Assembly: GCF_001528665.1 (NCBI RefSeq)
Contig: NZ_BBYJ01000008.1
Location: forward strand, 124,001-188,000
Direction of reading: 5' to 3'
Origin: Microtetraspora malaysiensis
Lineage (GTDB): Bacteria; Actinomycetota; Actinomycetes; Streptosporangiales; Streptosporangiaceae
Length of the DNA stretch: 64,000 nt
Each line of letters begins with the position of its first letter. Position 1 is the stretch's first letter. The notes under the pieces are model-generated. The model searched no databases, had not been told where the DNA came from, and was given only the letters and a program-made list of their open reading frames with translations. The position numbers and the translations under genes were made by a program. Of this stretch, positions 18,308 to 27,334 are shown in pieces.

Positions 18308-19375
18308 TCACCCGACCGGTCCGACCGCCCGCTCCTCGTCGTGGTCCCGCCGCCGCGGCACCGCCACGCCGAGGCCGGGCATGCGCCGGCCGTCCAGGAG
18401 CGCGTGCCGTACGGCGCGGGCGGGTGGCATCTCCCGGCAGAGCCGCGCCACCGCTCCCGTGACGACCGCGGCCGCGAACGACGTGCCGCTCCACGTCGCG
18501 TAGCCGTGGAAGGCCCCGTGCTCCAGGAAGCTGCTCGTCATCCCCACACCCTCGGCGCAGGCGCCGACCCACGGCCCGTGCGCCGAGAAGGAGGCCCGTG
18601 CCGCGCCGTCGAGCGCGCCGGCCGCGACCACGTCCGGCAGCGCCGCGGGCCAGAACGGGCGGGAGGAAGCGGTGTTCCCCGCGCACGCGACCACCGCCGG
18701 GAAGGGGCGCAACGCCTCGGCAACCCCGAGCGGCGGCTCGTCGTCCACGGTGTAACCGCCCAGGGAGAGGTTGAGGACGTCGATCCGCTCACCGCCCAGT
18801 CGCGCCAGCGCGCGCAGCAGCGTCGCCTGGTCGCTCACCCCGTGGCTGTCGAGGACCCGTACGGCACGCAACCGGACGCCCGGGGCCTCCCGCAGGATCA
18901 GCCCGGCCACGAACGTGCCGTGCCCGGCCTGCTCGTCGAGCACCCCGTCGTGGTCGGCGTCGGCGATCTCCGCGACATCGTCGGAGTACCACTCGGCGAG
19001 CCACGGGTGCGGGGCCAGCCCGGTGTCCAGTACACCGACCGTGACGTCCCACGGCTCCTCCCGCGCGTACGACACGGGCCGCGCCGGGACCGGCCGGCCG
19101 CCGGGGCCGCCGAACAGCAGCGGCTGACCGAGGAGGACGTGGTTGGGCGAGGCGTGGTGTCCCCGGTCGCGCAGTCCGGCCGCGAGGTCGAGGACGTCGG
19201 GGTCGGGCGAGAGCCGCAAGTGGTGGACCGGCCCGGCCGGGACGGCGGCGACCGTCCATCGGGAGATCGCGCTCAGTGACGAGGTGATCAGCTCTCCGGG
19301 GCGGATGAGGGCGGGGCGTCCGGGCTTGGGCTCGACGACCCGGACCGCGGGGAGATCGCCTGCGGGTGGGCACAT
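18308..19375 (-). CDS. S8-family (subtilisin-like) serine protease, apparently cytoplasmic
   Basis: 355 residues with the complete subtilase triad: Asp117 (VGVLDTGL), His152 (GHGTFVAG), oxyanion Asn233 (ACAGN) and Ser299 (WSGTSFAAA). There is no signal peptide and no transmembrane helix, unlike most subtilases. The N-terminal about 105 residues (MCPPAGDLPA to VSYAREEPW) precede the catalytic domain and may be a regulatory prodomain. First gene of the operon subtilase / sigma factor / small protein / CHAT protease. Two cytosolic proteases of different classes flank a transcription factor. Start at ATG 19375; the ribosome binding site is not obvious. Confidence 0.85.
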   Translation of the reverse strand: MCPPAGDLPAVRVVEPKPGRPALIRPGELITSSLSAISRWTVAAVPAGPVHHLRLSPDPDVLDLAAGLRDRGHHASPNHVLLGQPLLFGGPGGRPVPARPVSYAREEPWDVTVGVLDTGLAPHPWLAEWYSDDVAEIADADHDGVLDEQAGHGTFVAGLILREAPGVRLRAVRVLDSHGVSDQATLLRALARLGGERIDVLNLSLGGYTVDDEPPLGVAEALRPFPAVVACAGNTASSRPFWPAALPDVVAAGALDGAARASFSAHGPWVGACAEGVGMTSSFLEHGAFHGYATWSGTSFAAAVVTGAVARLCREMPPARAVRHALLDGRRMPGLGVAVPRRRDHDEERAVGPVG

Positions 19376-19567
19376 GGGGGTGGCCCTTCGCGTCGGGAAT
19401 CTTACTGAGCGAAGTCTTTCATATACAGATCGCTGTCAAGTCTTAATCCGTATGACCCCCCTCTGGTGCCTGGCTGCGACGGACGGTAGTCTCTCCTTCA
19501 GTCACTTGTGATCATCCCAGTGTGAGGCCGTTGGGGAAGGCGCACCTCATGCGATTTGGGAGGTCCG
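19376..19567. promoter_or_regulatory. divergent promoter region between subtilase operon and DUF3145 gene
   Basis: The segment 19405-19450 is clearly AT-richer than its surroundings. On the minus strand a TTGACA-like -35 box lies at 19434-19439, but no good -10 is found at 16-18 bases. It is the only place where transcripts for the four-gene protease operon can begin, so it should hold their promoter and any operator. The exact boxes are a guess. Confidence 0.35.
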
Positions 19568-20065
19568 GTGGCAGCTGCTCGTGGCGTGCTGTACGTCCAC
19601 TCGGCTCAGCCTGCGTTGTGCCCGCATATCGAGTGGGCTGTCGCAGGCGTTCTTGGCGTACCCGTCGATCTGACGTGGACCGCTCAGCCAGCCGCGCCCG
19701 GGGCGGTACGTGCCCAGGCCGAGTGGGAGGGGCGTCCGGGGACGGCGGCGGCGATCTCGTCATCGCTCATGGCCTGGCAGCGCATCCGATTCGAGATCAC
19801 CGAGGATGCCTCGCCCGGCGTGGACGGCTCCCGATACGCGTACACACCGACGCTCGGCGCCTTCACGGCCGTCGTCGGCGCGAACGGCGACATCCTGATC
19901 ACCGAGGACCGGTTGCGCACCGCCATGCTCATGGCCGCGCTGGGCCGGGTCGTCCTGGAGGACGAGCTGGACCGCCTGCTCGGCAAGCAGTGGGACGAGG
20001 AACTGGAGTCTTTTCGGTACGCCGGTGAGGGCGCACCCGTCCGCTGGCTGCACGCGGCCGTCTGA
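19568..20065 (+). CDS. DUF3145 family protein
   Basis: 165 residues, starting at GTG 19568 with GGGAGG five bases upstream. The N-terminus ARGVLYVHSAQPALCPHIEWAV and the later ADAFTAVVGANGDIL-like and LGKQWDEELESFRYAG segments are the hallmarks of the actinobacterial DUF3145 family. It is encoded next to the fatty acid synthase and acyl-CoA carboxylase genes in Streptomyces too. Function is unknown; the constant neighbourhood suggests a link to lipid synthesis. It is convergent with the carboxylase gene and both end at a strong shared hairpin. Confidence 0.85.
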   Translation: MAAARGVLYVHSAQPALCPHIEWAVAGVLGVPVDLTWTAQPAAPGAVRAQAEWEGRPGTAAAISSSLMAWQRIRFEITEDASPGVDGSRYAYTPTLGAFTAVVGANGDILITEDRLRTAMLMAALGRVVLEDELDRLLGKQWDEELESFRYAGEGAPVRWLHAAV

Positions 20066-20172
20066 CGGCGCCGCGCCTGCCCCGCTCGGTGTGCCGCACA
20101 CCCGGCGGGCGCGGCGGAGCGCGGGCCGAGCGCCACCGGCCCGTGCCGCACGAGGGGTCCCCCGACATGAGA

Positions 20173-20207
20173 ACAGGCGCCGGTCCAGTTGCTGGACCGG
20201 CGCCTGT
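20173..20207. terminator. 16-bp perfect hairpin, bidirectional terminator
   Basis: Positions 20173-20188 are exactly complementary to 20192-20207 (core GGCGCCGGTCCAG), closing a 3-base loop TTG. It lies between the convergent DUF3145 and carboxylase genes and is the strongest inverted repeat seen in the window. Confidence 0.8.
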
Positions 20208-20254
20208 GTCGTCGCCGTCGACCCGGCCGCCGTGCCGCGGCGGCCAGGGCGGGG

Positions 20255-21673
20255 TCAGAGCGGGATGTTGCCGTGCGCGCCGCGCGCCGGGGTGGCCTGG
20301 GCCAGGACCTTGGCGATCGAGCCCCGGGTCTTCGCCGGCTCGATCACTTCGTCGACGACGCCGAGCTCGATGGCGCGGGCGACACCGCCCGACATCTTCT
20401 CGTGCTCCTCGGCCAGCTTCGCCTCCAGCGCCGGGCGCTCCTCCTCCGGCACGGCGGCGAGCTCGCGCCGCTTGAGGATCCGGACCGCGGCCACCGCGCC
20501 GGTCACGCCCACGTCCATGGTCGGCCACGCGAAGACGCGGGTCGCGCCGAGCGCGCGCGAGTTCATCGCGATGTACGCGCCGCCGTACGACTTGCGGGTG
20601 ACCAGTGTCACCCGGGGCACCGACGCCTCAGCGAAGGCGTGCAGCAGCTTGGCGCCGCGGCGTACGACGCCGTCGTGCTCCTGACCCACACCCGGGAGGT
20701 AGCCGGGCGTGTCGACCAGGACCACCAGCGGGACCCCGAAGGCATCACACATCCGGACGAACCGGGCGGCCTTCTCGGCCGAGGTGGAGTCGAGGCAGCC
20801 ACCGAGCCGCATCGGGTTGTTGGCGACGACGCCGACCGTGCGCCCGCCGAGACGGCCCAGCATGGTCACCATGTTGGGCGCCCACTTGGGGTGCAGCTCG
20901 ACACCGGGCTCGTCGAGGAGGCCGTTCACGAGCGGGTGCACGTCGTAGGCGCGGCGCGGGTTGTCCGGCAGCAGGTCGCCGAAGTCGGCCTCGTCGACGT
21001 CGCGCACCCGGCCCTGGTGGCCGAGCAGCGACGCGATCTGGCGGGCCCTGAGCAGCGCCTCGGCCTCGGTCTTGGTCACCACGTGGGCGACGCCGCTGCG
21101 CTTGCTGTGCGGGTCGGGGCCGCCCAGCGAGGCCATGTCGATCTCTTCGCCGGTGACGCTGCGTACGACGTCCGGCCCGGTCACGAAGATCCGGCCGTTG
21201 TCGGAGAGGATCACGATGTCGGTGAGGGCCGGGCCGTAGGCCGCGCCGCCCGCCGCCGCCCCGACGACGACCGAGATCTGCGGGACGATGCCCGACGCCT
21301 TGGTCATGGCGGCGAACACCCGGCCCACCGCGTGCAGCGACTCGACGCCCTCGGCCAGGCGGGCGCCGCCGGAGTGCCAGACGCCGATCACCGGGACGCG
21401 CTCGCGGACCGCCACGTCGTACGCGTGGACGATGTGCTCGCAGCCGTCGCCGCCCATCGCGCCGCCCTGGACCCGGGCGTCGCTGCAGAACGCGACGACG
21501 GGGACGCCCTCGACACGGCCGGTGACGGCCAGGACGCCGCTCTTGTCCTCGGGGCTGATCAGCCGGATCGAGCCCTCGTCCAGGAGGTGGCTGAGCCGTA
21601 CCCGGGGATCGCGGGGATCGGCGGCCTCCTCGCCCGAAGCCGCGGTCACCACCCTGTTGTCAAGCACAGTCAT
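20255..21673 (-). CDS. acyl-CoA carboxylase beta subunit (carboxyltransferase)
   Basis: 472 residues. Transfers carboxyl from biotin to acetyl- or propionyl-CoA, giving malonyl- or methylmalonyl-CoA, with a separate biotinylated alpha subunit. Both carboxyltransferase halves are present: the N-terminal one with WHSGGARLAEGVESL and the oxyanion GAAAGGAAYGPALTD, the C-terminal one with NNPMRLGGCLDSTSAEKAARF, DTPGYLPGVGQEHDGVV and RKSYGGAYIAMNSRALGA. Length is slightly shorter than PccB/AccB (about 530), mainly at the N-terminus. It is the last gene of the fab cluster, 13 bases after fabF, so it provides malonyl-CoA for the same pathway. Acetyl versus propionyl preference cannot be settled here. 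Confidence 0.88.
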   Translation of the reverse strand: MTVLDNRVVTAASGEEAADPRDPRVRLSHLLDEGSIRLISPEDKSGVLAVTGRVEGVPVVAFCSDARVQGGAMGGDGCEHIVHAYDVAVRERVPVIGVWHSGGARLAEGVESLHAVGRVFAAMTKASGIVPQISVVVGAAAGGAAYGPALTDIVILSDNGRIFVTGPDVVRSVTGEEIDMASLGGPDPHSKRSGVAHVVTKTEAEALLRARQIASLLGHQGRVRDVDEADFGDLLPDNPRRAYDVHPLVNGLLDEPGVELHPKWAPNMVTMLGRLGGRTVGVVANNPMRLGGCLDSTSAEKAARFVRMCDAFGVPLVVLVDTPGYLPGVGQEHDGVVRRGAKLLHAFAEASVPRVTLVTRKSYGGAYIAMNSRALGATRVFAWPTMDVGVTGAVAAVRILKRRELAAVPEEERPALEAKLAEEHEKMSGGVARAIELGVVDEVIEPAKTRGSIAKVLAQATPARGAHGNIPL

Positions 21674-21686
21674 CTAGGGCTCCTAG

Positions 21687-22919
21687 TCACACCGTGGTGA
21701 AGGCCACGGCGACGTTGTGTCCGCCGAACCCGAACGAGTTGTTGATGGCGGCGATCTGGCCACCGTCGAGCTTCCGGGGCTCGCCGCGCACGAGGTCCAC
21801 CTCGATGCCGTCGGCGGGGTTGTCGAGGTTGGCGATGGCCGGCACGATCCGCTCGTGCAGAGCCAGGATGGTGAAGATCGACTCGACGCCGCCCGCGCCG
21901 CCGAGGAGGTGGCCGGTCATCGACTTGGTGGCGGTGACAGCCGCGTGGCCGCCGATGGCGTCCTTGATCGCACGGGCCTCGATCTCGTCACCGAGCGGCG
22001 TGGACGTGGCGTGCGCGTTCACGTGGTGGACGTCGGACGCGGCGATGCCCGCGTCCTTGAGCGCGCTCAGCATGGCCTGGCGGCCGCCCTTGCCCTCGGG
22101 GTCGATGCCGGTGATGTGGTAGGCGTCGCTGGTGTAGCCGACGCCGGCCGCCTCAGCGTAGATCCGCGCGCCGCGCGCCCGGGCGTGCTCCTCGGACTCC
22201 AGCACCACGATGCCGGCGCCCTCACCGAGCACGAAGCCGTCGCGGCCCTTGTCGAACGGGCGGGAGGCCCGCTCGGGCTCGTCGTTGCGGGTGGACATGG
22301 CGCGCGCCGCGGCGAACGACGCCACGTTCAGGCCGTGGATCGCGGCCTCGGTGCCGCCCGCGACCACGATGTCGGCGCGGCCGGAGCGGATCATGTCGAT
22401 GCCGTAGCCGATGGACTCGGCGCCGGTGGCGCAGGCGCTGACCGTGGAGTGCGCCCCCGCCTTGGCGCCCAGCTCGATGCTGATCCAACCGGCGGAGCCG
22501 TTCGGCATCAGCATGGGGACTGTGAACGGCGAGAGCCGGTTCCAGCCCTTCTCCCGGTACAGGTCGTACGCGGAGAGGATCGTGCCGATGCCGCCGATGC
22601 CGCTACCGACCACCACGCCGAGACGCTCGCCGTCGACCTCGGGCGCGCCCGCGTCCTGCCAGGCCTGCCTGGCGGCGATCAGGGCGAACTGCTCCGCGCG
22701 GTCCAGCCGCCGGGCCTCCGGCCTGGGCAGCACCTCGCTCGGGTCGACCGCGGCCACGCCGGCGAACTTCACCGGAACCGTGTCGACCCAGTCCTCGGTG
22801 ATGGGGCGGATTCCCGACTTTCCGTCGAGGAGCGCCGACCAGGTCGAGGCGACGTCCCCACCGAGGGGCGTCGTCGCGCCGAGCCCGGTGACAACGACAC
22901 GCACCCGGTTCGTACTCAC
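21687..22919 (-). CDS. fabF: 3-oxoacyl-ACP synthase II (KAS II)
   Basis: 410 residues. Elongating ketosynthase of type II fatty acid synthesis. The Cys-His-His triad is present: Cys in [13 protein letters not shown], His in [12 protein letters not shown], and His in [15 protein letters not shown]. Asp/Phe gate residues are seen in [10 protein letters not shown]. Start is GTG 22919 ([10 protein letters not shown]) with AGGAG nine bases upstream; the longer open frame to 22967 has no support. It lies between acpP and the carboxylase. Confidence 0.93.
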   Translation of the reverse strand: MSTNRVRVVVTGLGATTPLGGDVASTWSALLDGKSGIRPITEDWVDTVPVKFAGVAAVDPSEVLPRPEARRLDRAEQFALIAARQAWQDAGAPEVDGERLGVVVGSGIGGIGTILSAYDLYREKGWNRLSPFTVPMLMPNGSAGWISIELGAKAGAHSTVSACATGAESIGYGIDMIRSGRADIVVAGGTEAAIHGLNVASFAAARAMSTRNDEPERASRPFDKGRDGFVLGEGAGIVVLESEEHARARGARIYAEAAGVGYTSDAYHITGIDPEGKGGRQAMLSALKDAGIAASDVHHVNAHATSTPLGDEIEARAIKDAIGGHAAVTATKSMTGHLLGGAGGVESIFTILALHERIVPAIANLDNPADGIEVDLVRGEPRKLDGGQIAAINNSFGFGGHNVAVAFTTV

Positions 22920-23030
22920 TTGTGTGCACTCCTCTTGTTGGTCGTGGACGTGAATGTGCCGCGGCACGGCACATTCACGAGGCCATCTGGCGGGGGTGGG
23001 ACCGCCGGGCTCGCGCTCGGCGGTCTCCGC

Positions 23031-23270
23031 TCAGGCCTGGATGAAGTTGATGACGTCCTTGACGGTCTTCAGGTGCTTGAGCTGGTCGTCCGGGATCTCG
23101 ACGCCGAACTCGTCCTGCGCGGCGACGGCGATCTCGACCATGGAGAGCGAGTCGATGTCGAGGTCGTCCACGAAGCTCTTCTCCGGGGTGACCTCGGTCG
23201 CCGGGATGCCGGTGATCTCGTTGACGATCTTGCCAAGGCCGGCGAGGATCTCCTGCTCGGTGACTGCCAT
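23031..23270 (-). CDS. acpP: acyl carrier protein
   Basis: 79 residues, four-helix carrier protein. The phosphopantetheine attachment serine is in DDLDIDSLSMVEI. It carries growing acyl chains between FabD, FabH and FabF, whose genes flank it. Strong RBS (AAGGAG) before ATG 23270. Spacing is 61 bases to fabH and 111 bases to fabF, so the cluster is probably transcribed together, with the wider gaps allowing higher acpP expression. Confidence 0.96.
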   Translation of the reverse strand: MAVTEQEILAGLGKIVNEITGIPATEVTPEKSFVDDLDIDSLSMVEIAVAAQDEFGVEIPDDQLKHLKTVKDVINFIQA

Positions 23271-23331
23271 GTCGCGATTTCTCCTTGAATTTCGGATTTT
23301 TCAGGGTTTGTACGGCAGGCCGCACAAAGCG

Positions 23332-24288
23332 TTAGGGGATTTCGATGACCTGTCCGGCGTAGGTGAGGCCGGCGCCGAAGCCGAGCAACAGGGCCAGGCC
23401 GCCCGGCTGCACCTCGCCGCGCTCGACCATGCGGGAGAGCGCGAGCGGGATCGAGGCCGCCGAGGTGTTGCCGGCGAGCACGATGTCCCTCGCGATCACG
23501 GCGTTGTCGGCGCCCAGCTTGCGGGCGATCGCCTCGATGATCCGCAGGTTGGCCTGATGCGGGACGAAGGCGCTGAGCTCGGCGGGGTCCACGCCCGCAC
23601 GCTCGCACGCCAGCTTCGCCACCGGGTGAAGCGTGGTCGTGGCCCAGCGGAACACGGTCTGTCCTTCCTGGTGCAGGAAGGACTGGCGGTTCGCGACGGA
23701 GATCACTTCCGACTTGTCACCGGAGCTGCCCCAGACGACCGGGCCGATCCTCGGGGTGTCGGACGGGCCCACCACGGCGGCGCCCGCGCCGTCCGCGAAG
23801 ATCACCGCGGTGGCGCGGTCGTCCCAGTCGACCCACTGGCTGAGCTTCTCGGTGCCGACGACCAGCACGTGCTTCGCCGAACCGGCGCGTACGGCGTCCG
23901 CGGCGGCGGAGAGGGCGTAGCAGAACCCGGCGCACGCGGCGTTCACGTCGAACGCGCCCGGCGCGTCGATGCCGAGCCGGTGGGCGACCCGGGCCGAGGC
24001 GTTCGGGATCTGCGCCTCCAGCGTGCAGGTGGCCACGATCACCAGGTCGATGTCGGCGTGGGACAGGCCGCTCGCGGCGAGGGCCTTGCCGCCCGCCTGG
24101 ACCGCGAGGTCGATCTCCGACTCGCCCGGTCCGGCGACGCGCCGCTCCTTGATGCCGACCCTGGTCTGGATCCACTCGTCGTTGGTGTCGATCCGCTTGG
24201 CCAGGTCGTCGTTGGTCACGATGTCGGCGGGCTGGTAACCGCCGAACGCCAGAATCTTGGCCCCCGGAGCCCCCTGGGACAGTCTCAC
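23332..24288 (-). CDS. fabH: 3-oxoacyl-ACP synthase III (KAS III)
   Basis: 318 residues. Catalyses the first condensation, acyl-CoA with malonyl-ACP; the substrate decides between straight and branched chains. Catalytic residues: Cys in VNAACAGFCYAL, His in FVPHQANLRIIEA, Asn in LAGNTSAASIP. Start is GTG 24288, which overlaps the fabD stop (GTGA), so it is coupled to fabD. In actinomycetes this enzyme usually prefers branched-chain starters; that is inference from the group, not visible here. Confidence 0.95.
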   Translation of the reverse strand: MRLSQGAPGAKILAFGGYQPADIVTNDDLAKRIDTNDEWIQTRVGIKERRVAGPGESEIDLAVQAGGKALAASGLSHADIDLVIVATCTLEAQIPNASARVAHRLGIDAPGAFDVNAACAGFCYALSAAADAVRAGSAKHVLVVGTEKLSQWVDWDDRATAVIFADGAGAAVVGPSDTPRIGPVVWGSSGDKSEVISVANRQSFLHQEGQTVFRWATTTLHPVAKLACERAGVDPAELSAFVPHQANLRIIEAIARKLGADNAVIARDIVLAGNTSAASIPLALSRMVERGEVQPGGLALLLGFGAGLTYAGQVIEIP

Positions 24289-25187
24289 TGCTCGTTCAAC
24301 CCCTCTCGGACGGCTTCGAGGTCCTCCGGCGTCTTGAGGGCGAAGGTGCGTACGCCCTTCAGCCCGCGCTTGGCCAGGCCGGTCAGCGTACCGCCCGGCA
24401 GGAGCTCGATCATTGTGGTGACCCCGAGCTCCGCCATGGTGCCCATGCAGGCGTCCCAGCGGACCGGGTTGCTGACCTGGTCGATCAGGCGGCGCAGGTA
24501 TTCCGCGCCGGTGGCGACCGTCGCGCCGTCCGCGTTGGACAGCAGTGTGACGCGGGGATCGGCCGGGGCGAGGTCCGCGGCGGCCGCGCGCAGGTCGGCG
24601 GCGGCAGGGGCCATGTGCTCCGTGTGGAACGCGCCCGCCACGGAGAGCGGGATCAGCCGCGCCCGCTGGGGCGGCTCCTCCTTGAACGCGGCCAGCTGCT
24701 CCAGCGTGCCGCCCGCGACGATCTGTCCCGCGCCGTTGATGTTGGCCGGGGTGAGGCCGTGCTTCTCGATGGCGGCGAGCACGTCCTCCTCGACGCCGCC
24801 GAGCACCGCGGTCATGCCGGTCTCGGTGACGGCGGCGGCCTTGGCCATCGCCTCACCGCGCACCCGGACGAGGCCGAGCGCCTGCTCAGGGGTCAGCACC
24901 CCGGCGATGGCGGCGGCGGCGAGCTCACCCACGCTGTGCCCGGCGACCAGGTCCGGTGCGACCCCGAGCGCCTCGTACGACGCGAGCGCGGCCGCCACGA
25001 GCAGCGGCTGCGCGACGGCGGTGTCGCGGATCTCGTCCGCGTCCGCCGTGGTGCCGTAGGCGATCAGGTCGAGGCCCACGATCTCGGACCAGGCGGAGAG
25101 CCGGTCGCGGAAACCGGGGATCTCAAGCCACGGGCTCAGGAATCCTGGGGTCTGGGCGCCTTGGCCCGGAGAGACGATGACGAGCAC
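24285..25187 (-). CDS. fabD: malonyl-CoA:ACP transacylase
   Basis: 300 residues. Loads malonate on ACP. The nucleophile elbow is GHSVGELAAA, the N-terminal VSPGQGAQTPGFL holds the oxyanion Gln, and AGAFHTEHM supplies the catalytic His. Start is GTG 25187 after an AGGGCAGG site. It is the first gene of the fabD-fabH-acpP-fabF-carboxylase series and sits 117 bases downstream of the regulator gene, with a perfect inverted repeat in the gap. Confidence 0.94.
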   Translation of the reverse strand: MLVIVSPGQGAQTPGFLSPWLEIPGFRDRLSAWSEIVGLDLIAYGTTADADEIRDTAVAQPLLVAAALASYEALGVAPDLVAGHSVGELAAAAIAGVLTPEQALGLVRVRGEAMAKAAAVTETGMTAVLGGVEEDVLAAIEKHGLTPANINGAGQIVAGGTLEQLAAFKEEPPQRARLIPLSVAGAFHTEHMAPAAADLRAAAADLAPADPRVTLLSNADGATVATGAEYLRRLIDQVSNPVRWDACMGTMAELGVTTMIELLPGGTLTGLAKRGLKGVRTFALKTPEDLEAVREGLNEQ

Positions 25188-25256
25188 ATCACAACCCTGC
25201 CCTGTAGGGGTTGACCACAGAGATGGAGATCCGGACGAAGTTTGCGGTGATCGGGT

Positions 25257-25271
25257 TGTAGGGAACCTACA
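25257..25271. promoter_or_regulatory. inverted repeat TGTAGG-GAA-CCTACA upstream of fabD, candidate FasR operator
   Basis: Perfect 6-3-6 inverted repeat in the 117-base gap between the regulator and fabD. A second, looser repeat CAACCC/GGGTTG spans 25192-25213 next to the fabD start. In Streptomyces coelicolor the homologous PucR-type regulator FasR binds the fabD promoter, so this is the natural candidate site. Binding itself is inference. Confidence 0.55.
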
Positions 25272-25304
25272 GTCCTTGTTTCCGCGTGATTAAGGTACGG
25301 CTGG

Positions 25305-26525
25305 TTAGGTGAGGCTGAGCCGGCCGAGAATCAGCCCGACTTGCAGCGTGAAGGCCGAGCGGCCCTCGGTGGGCTGGTATCCGGTGAGCTCAGTGATCTT
25401 CCGCAGGCGGTACCGCACCGTGTTCGGGTGGACGAACAGCAGCCGCGCGGTCGCCTCGAGGGAGGTTCCCTGCTCCAGGTACGTCGCGAGGGTGTCCAGG
25501 AGCGGCGTCCCCACCAGCGGCGTGTAGACGTTCTCCACGAGCTGGACCCGGGCCGCCGGGTCGCCGTCGATGGCACGTTCCGCGAGCAGATCTTCGGCCA
25601 TCACGGGGCGCGGCGCGTCCGGCCAGCCCGCGGCGGCGCGGAGCCCGGCGATGGCCGCGCGGGCCGAGCCGGCCGCCGCGTGCAGGTCGGCCACCTCCGG
25701 CCCGATCACGATCGGTCCCGGACCGAAACGGGGCGCCACGCTGCGCGCGGCGTCCTTGACGCTGTCCGCGCCGCCGACGATGACGATCAGCCGGTCGCCC
25801 TGCACGCCCGCGAGCAGGTCGTAGCCGACCCGGCGCCCCCGGTCGCGCAGGCCGTCGATGATGCTCTGCGGGTCGTCGCCCGGGGCGTAGCCGGCGAAGA
25901 CGACCACGGGGGAGGACGTCCAGCCGAGCGCCGCGGCCCACGAGTGCAGCCCGTCGTCCACCTTGCCGCGGACCAGCGCGTCCACGATGAGCGCCTCCAG
26001 CCGGGCGTCCCAGGAGCCGCGCGCCTCCGCCTCCCGGGCGTACACCTGGGCGGCGGCGAAGGCGACGTCCCGGGTGTAGCGCAGCATGGCCTGGCGCAGC
26101 AGGTCTTCGCCGCCGGGGGCGGCCAGCTGCTCGACCTGCGCCTCCACGACCTCGACGACGATGCGCACCAAGTCGACCGTCTGCTGGAGCGAGACGCTGC
26201 GCTTGAGCTCACGGGGCGCGGTGCCGAAGAACTCTATGTTGGGCGTCGGACGCCCCTCGCCCGCGTGGCCGAACCACTCGACGAACGCGGCGATCCCGGC
26301 CTGGGCCACCAGGCCGACCCACGACCGGTCCTCGGCCGACAGCGCGCGGTACCAGAGGAGCTGCTCCTCCATCCGCGCCATCGCCGCCGTGCCCAGGCTG
26401 CCCATCGCCCGGTCGAGCCGTCGCGCGGTGTCTCTGCGTACCTTCTCATCCGGCCGGCCGCTCTCGGCGGCGCCCCTGCCGGCAGGGACGCCGTTCTTGC
26501 TCGCTGGCTCGCTCCGCTCCGTCAC
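25305..26525 (-). CDS. fasR: PucR/CdaR-family transcriptional regulator of fatty acid synthesis
   Basis: 406 residues starting at GTG 26525. The C-terminal helix-turn-helix (LEATARLLFVHPNTVRYRLRKI) is the PucR/CdaR-type domain; the central GGDEF-like region (VGYDLLAGVQGDRLIVIVGG) and the N-terminal helical domain match the regulator found directly upstream of fabD in Streptomyces, which activates the fab genes. Identity is by domain layout plus location. The open frame to 26636 is not supported as coding. Confidence 0.85.
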   Translation of the reverse strand: MTERSEPASKNGVPAGRGAAESGRPDEKVRRDTARRLDRAMGSLGTAAMARMEEQLLWYRALSAEDRSWVGLVAQAGIAAFVEWFGHAGEGRPTPNIEFFGTAPRELKRSVSLQQTVDLVRIVVEVVEAQVEQLAAPGGEDLLRQAMLRYTRDVAFAAAQVYAREAEARGSWDARLEALIVDALVRGKVDDGLHSWAAALGWTSSPVVVFAGYAPGDDPQSIIDGLRDRGRRVGYDLLAGVQGDRLIVIVGGADSVKDAARSVAPRFGPGPIVIGPEVADLHAAAGSARAAIAGLRAAAGWPDAPRPVMAEDLLAERAIDGDPAARVQLVENVYTPLVGTPLLDTLATYLEQGTSLEATARLLFVHPNTVRYRLRKITELTGYQPTEGRSAFTLQVGLILGRLSLT

Positions 26526-26614
26526 GGTTCTAGCGTGCCAGGTCACGGGCGATGCTGGAGCCAGGGAGCCGCCGCCCGGCCGAGCGGCCGGCACGGGATG
26601 GAATGCTGGGGAGC

Positions 26615-27304
26615 ATGTACCGGGAGAGGGCCTCACGGGTGCCCGGGGCGGTGGTGTGGCGACGGCCGGGGGCGAGCCCCGGGGCGACCCTGCGGATCCT
26701 CCCCGACGGCTGCATGGACCTGCTGTGGGTGGGAGGCGAGCTGCTGGTGGCCGGGCCGGACCCGGTCGCCCACCTCGGCACCGGCACGGGGGACGCGGCC
26801 GGTTACACGGGCATCCGGTTCGCGCCCGGCACCGCCCCCGCCGTCCTCGGCGTGCCCGCGGACGAGCTGCGCGGGCTGCGGGTGTCGCTGGCCTCCCTGT
26901 GGCCGGAGGCCGAGGTCGGACGGCTCGCCGAGCGCGTCCACGCGGCGCCCCGTCCGGGCGTCGCGCTGGAGGAGCTGGCCGTCCGGCGGCTCGCGTCCGC
27001 CCCGCCCCCGGACCCGGCCGTTCCCGGCGTCGTCGCCATGCTCCGCCGGGGCGCGGCGGTCGCCGAGGTGGCGGACGCGGCGGGCCTGAGCGAGCGGCAG
27101 CTCCACCGGCGCAGCCTCCCCGCCTTCGGGTACGGCCCGAAGACCCTCATGCGGATCCTGCGGATGGACCGCGCCCTCACCCTGGCCAGGACCGGCGTGC
27201 CGTATGCCGCAGTCGCGGCCCGCACCGGGTACGCCGACCAGGCGCACCTCTCGCGCGAGGTGAAAGCGCTGGCCGGCGTCCCGCTCGGCGTCCTGATCGC
27301 CTGA
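26615..27304 (+). CDS. AraC-family transcriptional regulator (DUF6597-like sensor)
   Basis: 229 residues. The C-terminal part has the two AraC helix-turn-helix motifs: AVAEVADAAGLSERQLHRRS and the more conserved AAVAARTGYADQAHLSREVKALAG. The N-terminal domain (LRILPDGCMDLLWVGGELLVAGPD) is the sensor type common in short actinobacterial AraC regulators. ATG at 26603 or 26552 could also be the start; no choice is backed by a clear ribosome binding site. Convergent with a VOC-family gene. Target genes are not evident. Confidence 0.8.
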   Translation: MYRERASRVPGAVVWRRPGASPGATLRILPDGCMDLLWVGGELLVAGPDPVAHLGTGTGDAAGYTGIRFAPGTAPAVLGVPADELRGLRVSLASLWPEAEVGRLAERVHAAPRPGVALEELAVRRLASAPPPDPAVPGVVAMLRRGAAVAEVADAAGLSERQLHRRSLPAFGYGPKTLMRILRMDRALTLARTGVPYAAVAARTGYADQAHLSREVKALAGVPLGVLIA

Positions 27305-27309
27305 CGGCG

Positions 27310-27334
27310 GCCCCGCTCAGGAGGGGAGCGGGGC
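27310..27334. terminator. hairpin between convergent AraC and VOC genes
   Basis: GCCCCGCTC (27310-27318) and GAGCGGGGC (27326-27334) form a 9-bp perfect stem with a 7-base loop directly after the AraC stop codon and over the last codons of the VOC gene. Confidence 0.55.
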
